Source: Craurococcus roseus
GTDB taxonomy: Bacteria > Pseudomonadota > Alphaproteobacteria > Acetobacterales > Acetobacteraceae
Direction: 5' to 3'
Assembly: GCF_039523795.1 (NCBI RefSeq)
Contig: NZ_BAAAFZ010000034.1
Span: 1-64,000, forward strand
DNA length: 64,000 bases
A program made the translations under genes and the position numbers. Below the pieces are notes generated by a model. That model saw only the letters and a program-made list of their open reading frames with translations, did not search any database and was not told the origin of the DNA. Below are positions 42,285-51,228 of the stretch, piece by piece (the first letter of the stretch is position 1; the number at the start of each line of letters is the position of its first letter).

Positions 42285-43172
42285 TCAGCCCGCCCGCGCG
42301 TCGAACCGGAACCCGTCGCCCCACCGCCCGATGTGTCCCATGGACGGTGAGGGGAAGTGCGCGGTGCAGACCAGCGTGCCGGTGCCGCAATGGCATTCCA
42401 GGAAGCGCCGCCGCGTGGCCGCCGCCTGCGTCCCGTCGAAGTCGGCGCGCATGGACATCTCGGGGTGGCGCGCCTGCAAGGGCGAGTGGATCAGGTCGCC
42501 CGTCAGCACCGCCGCCGTAGCGCCGCGCCCAAGCTCCACGGCGAAGTGGTCCGGCGTGTGCCCCGGCGTCGGCTGGAGCCGGACGTGGTCGTCGAGCGCC
42601 ATGTCGGTGCGGACGAGGTCGGCCCGGCCCGCCTCCACGATCGGCAGCACGCTGTCTTCCATGACCGGGTTCGCCGCCTTGGCGTGCTCCGCCGACCAGT
42701 GCGCGAACTCCTTCTCGCCGAAGAGGTAGCGGGCGTTCGGGAAGGTCGGCACCCAGCGCCCGTCTTGGAGGCGGGTGTTCCAGCCGACGTGGTCCACGTG
42801 CAGGTGCGTGCACATGACGTAGTCGATCTCCTCCGCGTGCACGCCCGTCGCCGCCAGGCCCCGCTCCCAGGCGTCGTCCTTCCGCATGTTCCAGAAGGGC
42901 CGCGCCGGCCGCGGCTTGTCGTTGCCGACGCAGGTGTCCACCAGGATCGTGTGGCGCGGGGTGCGGACCAGGTAGGACTGGACGCAGAGCCGCAGCTTGC
43001 CGGTGGCGCGGTCGAGCGCGCCGGCGTCCTCCAGCCAGGCGCGGTTCCCGTCCAACCTGTCGCGCGTGAGGGTCGGGAAGAACTCCAGCGGATCGAACAG
43101 GGGCTCTTCCTGCTCGACGATCCGATGGATCGTCAGGTCGCCGACCCGCATGGCCTGTGCCGCCGCCGTCAT
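42285..43172 (-). CDS. MBL-fold metallo-hydrolase
   Basis: A 295-residue metallo-beta-lactamase-fold hydrolase. The zinc motif HLHVDH spans His123-His128, with PTPGHTPDH and LTGDLIHSP supplying further ligands. The pattern resembles quorum-quenching lactonases and their uncharacterised relatives. An N-terminal Met-rich stretch is not a signal peptide. It lies alone, divergent from the antiporter by about 70 bases. The substrate is unknown; lactones, phosphonates or phosphodiesters are possible. Confidence 0.9.
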   Translation of the reverse strand: MTAAAQAMRVGDLTIHRIVEQEEPLFDPLEFFPTLTRDRLDGNRAWLEDAGALDRATGKLRLCVQSYLVRTPRHTILVDTCVGNDKPRPARPFWNMRKDDAWERGLAATGVHAEEIDYVMCTHLHVDHVGWNTRLQDGRWVPTFPNARYLFGEKEFAHWSAEHAKAANPVMEDSVLPIVEAGRADLVRTDMALDDHVRLQPTPGHTPDHFAVELGRGATAAVLTGDLIHSPLQARHPEMSMRADFDGTQAAATRRRFLECHCGTGTLVCTAHFPSPSMGHIGRWGDGFRFDARAG

Positions 43173-43240
43173 GCCCGATCCCCTTCCTGGCCCGCGGCGG
43201 CATCCTGACGCGCGCCGCCGCTCCGGGCTAGAAGCAGAAC

Positions 43241-44974
43241 ATGCAGCACACCTCGCCGATGCTGGCGACGCTCGTCCTCGTCCTGGCGTTGGCCCTGTTC
43301 TTCGGCGCGGTCGCCCGCGCCTTCCGCTTGCCGCCGTTGTTCGGCTACCTGGTCGCAGGCTTCGTGGTCAGCCCGCACACGCCGGGCGTGGTGGCGCAAG
43401 CGGAGTTCACCGCGACCCTGGCCGAGGTCGGCCTAGGGCTCCTCCTGTTCAGCGTCGGGTTGCACTTCGAGCCGCGCGACCTGTTGGCGGTGTGGCGGAT
43501 CGCCTTGCCCGGCGCGGCGCTGCAGGTGGCCTTCGCCACGGCGCTCGGCGCCGCGTTGGGGGCTGCGGCGTTCGGCTTCCCGGCTGGGCCGGCGGCCGTG
43601 TTCGGCCTGACCCTCGCCATCTCCTCCACCGCCGTCTCCACCCGCACCTTGGAGGACCGCGGCCAACTCGGCGGCCCCGCGGGGCGGATCGCGCTCGGTT
43701 GGCTGGTGGTGCAGGACCTGCTGGTGGTGCTGGCGCTGGTGCTGCTGCCGGCGGTGGCGGGCGACGGCGCCGGCGCGGACGGCCTCCCGGCGGCGCTGCT
43801 GAAGACGGCGCTGGAGTTGGCGGCCTTCGCCGCGCTCGTCTTTGTGGTCGGCCGGCGCTTCCTGCCTTGGGCGCTGTCGGGACTGGCGCGCAGCGGCTCG
43901 CGCGAGCTGTTCACGCTCGGCGTCGTGGTGTCCGCGCTCGGCGTGGCCTACGCGGCGGCGGGCCTGTTCAACGTGTCCTTCGCGCTGGGCGCGTTCTTCG
44001 CCGGGGTGGTGCTGGGCGAGAGCGACCTCGGGCACCAGGCCGCGGCCGACACCGTCGGCCTGCAACGGGTCTTCGCCGCGCTCTTTTTCGTCTCGGTCGG
44101 CATGTCGCTCGACCCCGCGGCGCTGCTGGCGGCGCCGGTGGTGTCGCTGCTGGCGCTGGGGGCGGTGCTGGTGGGCGTCGGAGGGGCGACCTTCGCGCTG
44201 CTGCTGGTCCTCCGCGTCGAAGCGGCGACGGCGGCGGCGGTGGCCGGCGCCATGGCGCAGATCGGCGAATTCTCCTTCCTGCTCGCCAAAATCGCCACCG
44301 ACGGCGGCGTCCTGCCGCCGGAGGCCGGCGCGCCCGTCCTCGCCGCGGCCTTCGGCGCCATACTGCTCACGCCGTTGACGCTCCGGGCGGCGCTGGGCGC
44401 GGCGCGGCTGCTGCGCGCTTCGCCGCGCTTCCGGTCCTGGGAGGTGGGGCGGCGCGGCAGGCCCGTCCGCCCGCCGCCGGGCGCCGTGCTGCGCGATCAC
44501 GCGATCCTGGTCGGGCACGGCCGGGTGGGGCGCGTGGTCGCGGAGGCGCTTCGCCGGCACGGGATGCCGTTTGTCGTGATCGAGGGCGACCGGCGCAACG
44601 CCGAGCACGCCAAGGCGGCAGGCGTCCCCGCGATCTGGGGCGACGCGGCCCGGCCGGAGGTGTTGGCGGCGGCGCGGCCGGAAGCGGCGCGGCTGCTGGT
44701 CCTGGCTTTGCCGGACGCGGAGGAGTCGGCGCGGGTGCTGGCCCTGGCGCGCCGCGCCAACCCGGGCGTCGCCGCCGCCGTCCGCGCCCACTCGGACGGC
44801 GAGGTGGAGCTGCTCACGCGGGACGCCGCGGTGGGGCTGGTGGTGATGGGCGAGCGGGAAACCGCGCTGGGCATGGCGGACTTCGCCCTGCGGCGCCTCG
44901 GCCTGGACGCGGGGGCGGCGCAGGACACGGTGGACGCGCTGCGGGCGGCGATGCCGGGCACCGCCGTCCCGTAG
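43241..44974 (+). CDS. CPA2-family monovalent cation:proton antiporter
   Basis: A 577-residue KefB/YbaL-type antiporter with about twelve membrane segments (residues 8-400) and a C-terminal RCK/TrkA-N domain (HAILVGHGRVGRVVAEAL, near 420), the Rossmann motif that senses NAD(H). LLLFSVGLHFEP and FFVSVGMSLDPAALL are typical CPA2 elements. It should exchange K+ or Na+ for protons in the inner membrane, with gating through the nucleotide-binding domain. No ancillary KefF/KefG gene is adjacent. Confidence 0.93.
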   Translation: MQHTSPMLATLVLVLALALFFGAVARAFRLPPLFGYLVAGFVVSPHTPGVVAQAEFTATLAEVGLGLLLFSVGLHFEPRDLLAVWRIALPGAALQVAFATALGAALGAAAFGFPAGPAAVFGLTLAISSTAVSTRTLEDRGQLGGPAGRIALGWLVVQDLLVVLALVLLPAVAGDGAGADGLPAALLKTALELAAFAALVFVVGRRFLPWALSGLARSGSRELFTLGVVVSALGVAYAAAGLFNVSFALGAFFAGVVLGESDLGHQAAADTVGLQRVFAALFFVSVGMSLDPAALLAAPVVSLLALGAVLVGVGGATFALLLVLRVEAATAAAVAGAMAQIGEFSFLLAKIATDGGVLPPEAGAPVLAAAFGAILLTPLTLRAALGAARLLRASPRFRSWEVGRRGRPVRPPPGAVLRDHAILVGHGRVGRVVAEALRRHGMPFVVIEGDRRNAEHAKAAGVPAIWGDAARPEVLAAARPEAARLLVLALPDAEESARVLALARRANPGVAAAVRAHSDGEVELLTRDAAVGLVVMGERETALGMADFALRRLGLDAGAAQDTVDALRAAMPGTAVP

Positions 44975-45083
44975 CAGGGGCACGCCGCGTCGCCTTGCCG
45001 GCCCCGCGGCGCGCTTCCGGCGTGGGAGGCGCGGCTCGGGCGTTGCCGGGGCGGGCGCGCGTTTCGTACCGCCGGCACGAGAA

Positions 45084-45106
45084 GCATTCACGGGCATGAA
45101 TGCCCG
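45084..45106. promoter_or_regulatory. Nested palindromes upstream of the FAD monooxygenase operon
   Basis: CGGGCAT-GA-ATGCCCG at 45091-45106 is a perfect 7-2-7 inverted repeat, and GCATTCA at 45084-45090 with TGAATGC at 45097-45103 forms an overlapping one. It lies just before the putative promoter at 45119-45146, a position suited to a repressor or activator. Confidence 0.5.
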
Positions 45107-45118
45107 CCAGCGGTGTGC

Positions 45119-45146
45119 TTGACGCTCCCCGCCGCCCGCCCATCCT
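45119..45146 (+). promoter_or_regulatory. Putative sigma-70 promoter of the monooxygenase operon
   Basis: TTGACG (45119-45124), 16-base spacer, CATCCT (45141-45146). The -35 is good and the -10 moderate. Transcription would begin about 30 bases before the GTG start at 45182. Confidence 0.4.
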
Positions 45147-45181
45147 GCCGCGTCCGGCAGAATGGTGGAGGAGTTGAGCGC

Positions 45182-46441
45182 GTGGGGGATGTGCTAATCG
45201 TGGGGGGCGGCGTCGGGGGCCTGACCCTGGCGCTGTGCCTGCACCGGAACGGCGTCCCCTGCGTGGTGCTGGAAGCGGCGCCGGAGTTCCGGGCGCTGGG
45301 GGTGGGCATCAACATCCTGCCGCACGCGGCGGCCGAGCTGGCCCGCCTCGGCTTGGAGGAGGAACTGTCCCGCGTCGCCGTGCTGGCCGACCGAGCGAGC
45401 TTCTTCAACCGCTTCGGCCAACTCGTCCACAGCGAGCCGCTCGGCCGCGCCGCCGGCTACCCCCACCCGCAATTCTCCATCCACCGCGCCGACCTGCACG
45501 GGGCGCTGCTCCGCGCGGCGCGGGATCGGCTGGGGGAGGGCCGCGTGCTGATGGGCCGCCGCCTGCTCGCGGCGGAGCAGGACGGGGGCGGGGTCACGCT
45601 AGGCTTCGCGCCCGACGGGTCCGGCGCCGCGCCGCCGCCGGTGCGCGGCGCGGTCGCGGTGGGCTGCGACGGCATCCACTCGGTGCTGCGCCGCCAACTC
45701 CACCCCGACGAGGGCGAGCCGAAGTACACCGGCTACAACATGTGGCGCGGCGTCTCGCCCTGGTCGCCCATCCTTACGGGCGCGACGCTGGCGCGCGTCG
45801 GATGGCTCGCCACCGGCAAGATGGTGATTTACCCGATCCGCGACGCGATCGACGCCGAGGGGCGACAGCTCCTCAACTGGGTGTTCGAGATCGAGACCGG
45901 CACCTACCGCAGCCGCCGCGACTGGAACCTGCCCGGCAGCATCGAGGACGTGCTGCCACGCGTGGCGGAATGGCGCTTCCCCTGGCTCGACGTGCCGGCC
46001 ATGCTCCACGCCTCGGAACAGGTGCTGGAATACCCGATGGTGGACCAGGACCCTTTGCCGCGCTGGACCTTCGGACGCCTGACGCTGCTCGGCGACGCCG
46101 CGCACCCCATGGTGCCGCGCGGCTCCAACGGCGCCGGCCAGTCCATCCTCGATGCCCGCTGCTTGGCGGACGCGCTGGCCCGGATGCCGGACGATCCGGC
46201 GGCGGCGCTCGCCGCCTACGAGGCGGAGCGGCTGCCGGCCACGACCCGAGTGGTGCTGACCAACCGCACCAGCCCGCCGGACGCGATCCTGCGCGTGGTC
46301 CACGAGCGCACCGGGGACAAGCCCTTCGCCCGCATCGAGGACGTGATGTCGCGCGAGGAGATGCTGGCCATCACCGGGAGCTACAAGCGCGTCGCCGGCT
46401 ACGACCTGGAGCGGTTGCGGACGGCGGCGGGAGACGATTGA
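45182..46441 (+). CDS. FAD-dependent monooxygenase (salicylate hydroxylase-like)
   Basis: A 419-residue group A flavoprotein hydroxylase. The FAD motif is VLIVGGGVGGLTLALCLH, the DG motif lies in VAVGCDGIHSVLRRQLHPD, and the GD motif in LTLLGDAAHPMVPRGSNGAG, so NAD(P)H-dependent aromatic hydroxylation is expected. The start is the GTG at 45182, with GGAGGAG eight bases upstream. It is the first gene of an operon with an M20 amidohydrolase and a DHDPS-family enzyme, suggesting degradation of an aromatic or heterocyclic amide. The substrate is not known. Confidence 0.9.
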   Translation: MGDVLIVGGGVGGLTLALCLHRNGVPCVVLEAAPEFRALGVGINILPHAAAELARLGLEEELSRVAVLADRASFFNRFGQLVHSEPLGRAAGYPHPQFSIHRADLHGALLRAARDRLGEGRVLMGRRLLAAEQDGGGVTLGFAPDGSGAAPPPVRGAVAVGCDGIHSVLRRQLHPDEGEPKYTGYNMWRGVSPWSPILTGATLARVGWLATGKMVIYPIRDAIDAEGRQLLNWVFEIETGTYRSRRDWNLPGSIEDVLPRVAEWRFPWLDVPAMLHASEQVLEYPMVDQDPLPRWTFGRLTLLGDAAHPMVPRGSNGAGQSILDARCLADALARMPDDPAAALAAYEAERLPATTRVVLTNRTSPPDAILRVVHERTGDKPFARIEDVMSREEMLAITGSYKRVAGYDLERLRTAAGDD

Positions 46442-46452
46442 GGAGCCGAGGG

Positions 46453-47877
46453 ATGCGCAACACCGAAGGGATCTGGCGCCACGTGGACCGGCGGGGCGAG
46501 GAGTACGCCGCCTTCAGCGACCGCGTCTGGGGGATGCCCGAACTCGCCTACGCCGAGCACCGCTCCTGCGCCGAGCACACCGCCATGCTGGAGAAGGAGG
46601 GCTTCCGCGTCGTCAAGGAAGTCGCCGGCATACCGACCGCGGTGCTGGGCGAGGCGGGAGAGGGCGGGCCCGTCATCGCCATCCTCGGCGAGTACGACGC
46701 GCTGCCCGGCCTTTCGCAAGAGCCGGGCGTCGCGGAGCAGCGCCCGTTGCCGGGCGACGGCGTCGGCCACGGCTGCGGCCACAACCTGCTCGGCGCCGCC
46801 TCGCTGCTCGCCGCGGCGGCGGTGAAGGACTGGCTGGCTGAGAACAAGTTGCCCGGCCGCGTCCGCTACTACGGCTGCCCGGCGGAGGAAGGCGGCGCGG
46901 CCAAGGGCTTCATGGTGCGCGCCGGCGCCTTTTCCGACGTGGACATCGCCATCTCCTGGCACCCCTCCGCCTTCTCCGGGGTGAACGAGGCCCTGTCGCT
47001 GGCCAACACGCGCATCGACTTCTCCTTCCACGGCCGCGCGTCGCACGCCGCCGCCGCACCGCACCTCGGCCGCAGCGCGCTGGACGCGGCGGAGCTGATG
47101 AGCGTCGGCGTGAACTACATGCGAGAGCACATGCCGAACGATGCGCGCGTCCACTCCGCGTACTTGGACGCTGGCGGCGTGGCGCCGAACGTGGTGCAGG
47201 CCACAGCGCGCGTGCGTTACCTGATCCGCGCCGGGACCTTGCCGGAGCTGAAGCGCCTGATCGAGCGCGTGCGCAAGATCGCGGAGGGCGCCGCGCTAAT
47301 GACCGAGACGCGCGTGGAGGCCAAGGTCATCAGCGGCGTCGCCAACCTGCTCGGCAACGCGCCGCTGGAGCGGGCCATGCAGGACAATTTCGACCGCCTC
47401 GGCCCGCCCCCCTTCGACGCCGCCGACCGTGCCAAAGCCGCCGAGTACCAAGCGACGCTGACGGAGGAGGACATCGCCTCCTCCTGGCGCAAGACGGGCC
47501 TGCCGCAACGGGATGTGCCGCTGTGCGACGCCGTGGTCCCGCTGGAAGCGCGGGGCGCGCCCATGATCGGCTCGACTGACGTGGGCGACGTGAGCTGGGT
47601 GGTGCCGACCGTGCAGGCGCGGGGCGCCACCTACGCCATCGGCACGCCGGGCCATTCCTGGCAGCTCACCGGCCAGGGAATGTTGCAGGCCGCGCACAAG
47701 GGCATGGTCCACGTCGCCAAGGTCATGGCGGGGACGGCGGTGGACGCGGTACGCGACCCCGACCTGGTCGCCCGCGCCAAGGCCGACTTGGCGGCGCGCA
47801 CCGCCCGCACGCCCTACGAGAGCCCGATGCCGCCGGACGTGAAGCCCCCGCTCGGCATGTCGAAGGGAGCCGCCTGA
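46453..47877 (+). CDS. M20-family amidohydrolase (AbgB-like)
   Basis: A 474-residue M20 peptidase relative similar to AbgB, the large subunit of p-aminobenzoyl-glutamate hydrolase. Metal-binding features are GEYDALPGLSQ, GHGCGHNLLGAA and the dimerisation domain beginning at SFHGRASHAAAAPHLGR. The ATG at 46453 lies 11 bases after the monooxygenase stop with GAG upstream, and the stop overlaps the next gene. It likely hydrolyses an amide released in the local pathway. Cytoplasmic, no signal peptide. Confidence 0.9.
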   Translation: MRNTEGIWRHVDRRGEEYAAFSDRVWGMPELAYAEHRSCAEHTAMLEKEGFRVVKEVAGIPTAVLGEAGEGGPVIAILGEYDALPGLSQEPGVAEQRPLPGDGVGHGCGHNLLGAASLLAAAAVKDWLAENKLPGRVRYYGCPAEEGGAAKGFMVRAGAFSDVDIAISWHPSAFSGVNEALSLANTRIDFSFHGRASHAAAAPHLGRSALDAAELMSVGVNYMREHMPNDARVHSAYLDAGGVAPNVVQATARVRYLIRAGTLPELKRLIERVRKIAEGAALMTETRVEAKVISGVANLLGNAPLERAMQDNFDRLGPPPFDAADRAKAAEYQATLTEEDIASSWRKTGLPQRDVPLCDAVVPLEARGAPMIGSTDVGDVSWVVPTVQARGATYAIGTPGHSWQLTGQGMLQAAHKGMVHVAKVMAGTAVDAVRDPDLVARAKADLAARTARTPYESPMPPDVKPPLGMSKGAA

Positions 47878-48812
47878 TGCCGCAACGCTTGGACGAGAGC
47901 GCGAAGGGCGTCTTCGTGATCGCGCCGACCCCGTTCCGCGAGGACGGCGCGCTGGACGAGGCCAGCGCCGAGCGCATGACGGACGCCTTCCTCGCGGCCG
48001 GCGCCTCCGGCCTGACCATCCTCGGCGTCATGGGCGAAGCACCCAAGCTCGACGCCGAGGAGGCGCGGCGCTTCGTTTCGCTGGTGCTGAGGCGCGTGGG
48101 CGGGCGCGTGCCGGTGATCGTCGGCGTGTCCGCCCCCGGCTTCGCCGCCATGCGCGCCCTCGCGCGCGCCTCGATGGAGGCCGGCGCGGCGGGCGTTATG
48201 ATCGCCCCCCAATCCGGGCTGCGCGGCGACGACGCGGTGCTCTCCTACATGGCGGGCGCGGCGGAGGCGGTGGGCGACGCGCCCTGGGTCTTGCAAGACT
48301 ACCCGCAGCTCACCGGCGTCCACATGTCGCCGGACATGGTCCGCCGCATGGCCGAGGCCCACCCGCGCCTGGTCATGCTGAAGGCCGAGGACTGGCCCGG
48401 CCTCGACAAGATCACCACGCTCCGCCGCCTGTCGGACGAAGGCAGGATGCGCCGCCTCTCCATCCTCGGCGGCAACGGCGGCCTGTTCCTGCCCGAAGAA
48501 CTGGAGCGGGGCGCCGACGGCATCATGACCGGCTACGCCGTGCCGGAGATGCTGGTGCGCGTCTGCCGCCTCGTCGCGGAAGGCGACCGCACCGCGGCGC
48601 ACGACCTGTTCGACCTGCACCTGCCGCTGATCCGCACCGAGCACCAGCCGGGCCTCGGCCTGGCGGTGCGCAAGTACGTTCTGCGCCGCCGCGGCATCAT
48701 CGCCTGCGAGGCGCTCCGCGCGCCGGGACCGAAGCTCTCGGCCGAGACGCGGGCGGAGGTGGATTGGCTGCTGGACCGGCTGTCGCGGCGGGACCGGGCG
48801 GTGCGGCTCTGA
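47877..48812 (+). CDS. Dihydrodipicolinate synthase-family aldolase
   Basis: A 311-residue class I aldolase/lyase of the DHDPS/NAL family. The Schiff-base lysine is Lys169 (VMLKAEDWPG) and the catalytic tyrosine Tyr142 (LQDYPQLTGV). The N-terminal GVFVIAPTPFREDGALDEAS is typical. It starts within the upstream stop (TGATG). In this operon it is unlikely to be the lysine enzyme and could cleave or condense a keto-acid product of the monooxygenase/hydrolase steps. Confidence 0.9.
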   Translation: MPQRLDESAKGVFVIAPTPFREDGALDEASAERMTDAFLAAGASGLTILGVMGEAPKLDAEEARRFVSLVLRRVGGRVPVIVGVSAPGFAAMRALARASMEAGAAGVMIAPQSGLRGDDAVLSYMAGAAEAVGDAPWVLQDYPQLTGVHMSPDMVRRMAEAHPRLVMLKAEDWPGLDKITTLRRLSDEGRMRRLSILGGNGGLFLPEELERGADGIMTGYAVPEMLVRVCRLVAEGDRTAAHDLFDLHLPLIRTEHQPGLGLAVRKYVLRRRGIIACEALRAPGPKLSAETRAEVDWLLDRLSRRDRAVRL

Positions 48813-48833
48813 GCGGGCGGCGCTCGCAAGGGT

Positions 48834-49220
48834 TCAGGCGCCGCCGCGTTGCAGGATCTCCACCCGCACGCCGTCCGGGGCCTGGAGGAAAGCCATCTTG
48901 AACCCCGGCCTCGGCGAGTGCGGCTCCACCGCGAATTCGGCGCCCCTGCGCCGGAGTTCGGCGACCGCCGCGTCCAGGTCCGGCACGGCGAGGCCGATGT
49001 GCTCGACGCCCAGGAACGGCGCGGCCGGCGGGCGCGCCGTGCCGGGCGGCACCTCCTCGATGAAGAGCGGCACGCCGCCGAGCTTGACGACTACGCGCAG
49101 CGCCGCCCCGTTCTGCATCCGGCCGACGGGTTCGGCGTCGAGCATCTCGACGTAGAAATCCGCCGTCCGCACCGGATCGGGGCTCCTGAGGTGGACGTGG
49201 TCCATGGTGAAGCGCGTCAT
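48834..49220 (-). CDS. VOC-family (glyoxalase-like) protein
   Basis: A 128-residue VOC/glyoxalase-fold protein. The segments MDHVHLRSPDPVRTADFY and VEHIGLAVPDLDAAVAELRR provide the repeated beta-alpha-beta-beta-beta modules, with metal-binding His near the start of each and Glu in VRVEILQRGG. The ATG at 49220 defines it; the open frame upstream is antisense. It converges with the aldolase gene and precedes, on the same strand, a Bug receptor gene by about 77 bases. Function within a ring-cleaving or glyoxalase-type reaction is plausible but unproved. Confidence 0.87.
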   Translation of the reverse strand: MTRFTMDHVHLRSPDPVRTADFYVEMLDAEPVGRMQNGAALRVVVKLGGVPLFIEEVPPGTARPPAAPFLGVEHIGLAVPDLDAAVAELRRRGAEFAVEPHSPRPGFKMAFLQAPDGVRVEILQRGGA

Positions 49221-49297
49221 GTGGGGCTCCTGACAGCGGGATCGGGGCGGCGCGCGGCGTGGCCCGCGCCGCCGCGGGAGGGGTCGCGCCGGCGGCG

Positions 49298-50266
49298 TCA
49301 GCCCTCGAGGGTGATGTTGTTGTCGCGGATGACCTGGCCCCAGCGCTGGACTTCGGCGTTGAGGAAGCGGCGCGTCCGCTCCGGCCCGCCCGCCACCACG
49401 TCGGCGCCTTGCTCCTCGATCTTGGCGCGAAGCTCGGGGTTCGTGAGCACGGAAGCCAGGGCCTCGTGCATCCGCTGCACGATCGGCGCGGGCGTGCCGG
49501 CGCGGCCGAGCATGGCCCACCAGGTCGGCGCGTCGAAGTCCGCGAAGCCCTGCTGCGCGAAGCTCTTGACGCCGGGCACGTGGCGGCTCTCGCCGGCGGT
49601 GGTCACGCCGAGCGGCCGCAGCGCGCCGGAGCGGATCTGCGGGTTGGCGGTGACGGCCGGGAGGCTGGCCAGCGGGACCTCGCCGGAAAGCACGGCCTGG
49701 AGGGCGGGCCCGCCGCCGCGGTAAGGGACGTGCGCCAGCTTGAAGTCGCCCATCTGCTGCAACAGCGTGGTGGAGACGTGGGCCAGGGTGCCGATCCCGG
49801 CGGTGCCGTAGCTTATGGCATCGGGCGCCTTCTTCGCCGCGGCGACCAACTCGCGCAGGTTCGCCCAAGGGGCGGCCTTGCCCGCGACCAGCACGAGGGG
49901 GCCGGTGGCCACCAGGCTGACCGGCGCGAAGGCCTGCATCAGCCGGTAGGGCAGGCGCATGGTGGTCTGGTTGGTGGCTTCGGTGTCGTAGACCATCAGC
50001 CAGGTGTGGCCGTCCGGTGCCGCCCGGGCCGCTTCCATGGCGCCGACGGAGCCGGATGCGCCGCCGCGGTTCTCGATCACCACCGGCTTGCCGAGCGCCT
50101 CGGCGAGCTTGGGCTGGAAGACGCGGGCGATGATGTCGGTGCCGCCGCCGGGCGGGAACGGCACGATCACCCGGACCGGGCCGCTGGGCCAAGGAGCCTG
50201 CGCGCGCGCCACGAATGGCGCGGAGAGGCCGGCGGCGCTCAAAGCGAGGACATTGCGGCGGAGCAT
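49298..50266 (-). CDS. Bug-family tricarboxylate receptor
   Basis: A 322-residue periplasmic receptor. A signal peptide (residues 1-23, cleaved at ARAQ) precedes PVRVIVPFPPGGGTDIIAR, IENRGGASGSVGAME and VPYRGGGPALQAV, all Bug-family signatures. It is separate from TctA/TctB genes, so it is another orphan receptor. It may recognise the substrate of the convergent catabolic operon, since receptor and enzyme genes often cluster. The A/T-rich upstream region has palindromic elements. Confidence 0.92.
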   Translation of the reverse strand: MLRRNVLALSAAGLSAPFVARAQAPWPSGPVRVIVPFPPGGGTDIIARVFQPKLAEALGKPVVIENRGGASGSVGAMEAARAAPDGHTWLMVYDTEATNQTTMRLPYRLMQAFAPVSLVATGPLVLVAGKAAPWANLRELVAAAKKAPDAISYGTAGIGTLAHVSTTLLQQMGDFKLAHVPYRGGGPALQAVLSGEVPLASLPAVTANPQIRSGALRPLGVTTAGESRHVPGVKSFAQQGFADFDAPTWWAMLGRAGTPAPIVQRMHEALASVLTNPELRAKIEEQGADVVAGGPERTRRFLNAEVQRWGQVIRDNNITLEG

Positions 50267-50326
50267 GAGCGGAACCTCAAGTTGTTCCTATAAAGTAACG
50301 TAATATGTACGACGTCGCAACAGAAA

Positions 50327-50343
50327 TTCGCTACTTTAGTGAA
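50327..50343. promoter_or_regulatory. Imperfect palindrome upstream of the Bug receptor
   Basis: TTCGCTA-CTT-TAGTGAA, arms matching at six of seven positions, in a low-GC interval about 60 bases upstream of the receptor start. It could be an operator for a local regulator. Confidence 0.4.
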
Positions 50344-50379
50344 ATAAAACGGCGGGCCTTGAAAGTATCCGAACGCGGG

Positions 50380-50438
50380 CGGCCCCCGCGGGGCGCCGGC
50401 CGGCGNNNNNNNNNNNNNNNGGCGCCCCGCGGGGGCCG
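50380..50438. repeat. Perfect inverted repeat around a 15-base assembly gap
   Basis: The 18 bases at 50380-50397 are exactly reverse-complementary to 50421-50438, with unknown bases at 50406-50420 between them. It is a very stable GC hairpin and probably explains the gap. It sits between the Bug receptor and TauE/SafE gene, both leftward, so it may act as the terminator of the latter. Confidence 0.85.
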
Positions 50439-50454
50439 CGCCCCGCTCCGGTCC

Positions 50455-51228
50455 TCAGGCGAGGACGGCGCGACGCACCAGTTCCAACCCGGACGCGAGC
50501 ACCGCGAACAGGACCAACCGCTTGAAGGTTTCCGGCGCGATCCGGTCCCGGAGCTTCTGCCCGACGTACATGCCGAGCGCCACGGGGGCGAGGGCGGCGG
50601 CGGAGATCAAGACGTCCCACCAGTTGAACGAACCCGTCCCGGCCAAGACGAAGGCGAGCACCAGGGAAGACACCACGAGGAACATCGACGCCTCGCCGGT
50701 GAATTCGCTGCCGCGCAGCCCCTTCGCCAGGAGGAACACGAAGACGATCGGGCCGGGGATGGCGGCGACGCCACCCATCAGGCCCCCGAGGAAGCCGGCC
50801 GCGACGCCGGCGGCCACGTGCTGCGGGCCCACGTGCAGCTTGGGGGCGGCGAGCATCAGCAGGGCGGTGACGATCAGCGCCGAACCCGCTGCGGCACGGG
50901 CGAACTGGGGGTCGGAGCCGGTGTCCACGAACAGCACGCCGGCCGCCACGCCGGGGATCGTGCCGAGCAGCACCGGCGCCAAGCGCCGGAGGCGCGCGAG
51001 GCCGGCGCCGGCGCCGTTCTCCATCGCTTGCGGGATGTTGCTCAACACGAGGGGCAGGGTGAGCAGGGCCACCGCCGTCCTGACTTCCAGGAACGCGGAC
51101 AGGAGCGGGAACGCGACGATGGGCATCCCGATGCCGATCGTCCCCTTGACGGTTCCGGCGAGGACGAGGCTGAACGCGAGGGCGGCTAGCAAGCTGGGAC
51201 TGGCCGTGGAAAGCACATCGAACAACAT
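50455..51228 (-). CDS. TauE/SafE-family sulfite exporter-like membrane protein
   Basis: A 257-residue permease with about eight membrane spans in two repeated halves. The first half begins LAFSLVLAGTVKGTIGIGMP and the second has AAGFLGGLMGGVAAIPGPIV, both family signatures for export or uptake of organo-sulfonates or small anions. The ATG at 51228 with GAGG upstream is preferred to the earlier frame opening at 51312. The substrate is not known. It follows an A/T-rich intergenic region with operator-like elements. Confidence 0.9.
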   Translation of the reverse strand: MLFDVLSTASPSLLAALAFSLVLAGTVKGTIGIGMPIVAFPLLSAFLEVRTAVALLTLPLVLSNIPQAMENGAGAGLARLRRLAPVLLGTIPGVAAGVLFVDTGSDPQFARAAAGSALIVTALLMLAAPKLHVGPQHVAAGVAAGFLGGLMGGVAAIPGPIVFVFLLAKGLRGSEFTGEASMFLVVSSLVLAFVLAGTGSFNWWDVLISAAALAPVALGMYVGQKLRDRIAPETFKRLVLFAVLASGLELVRRAVLA

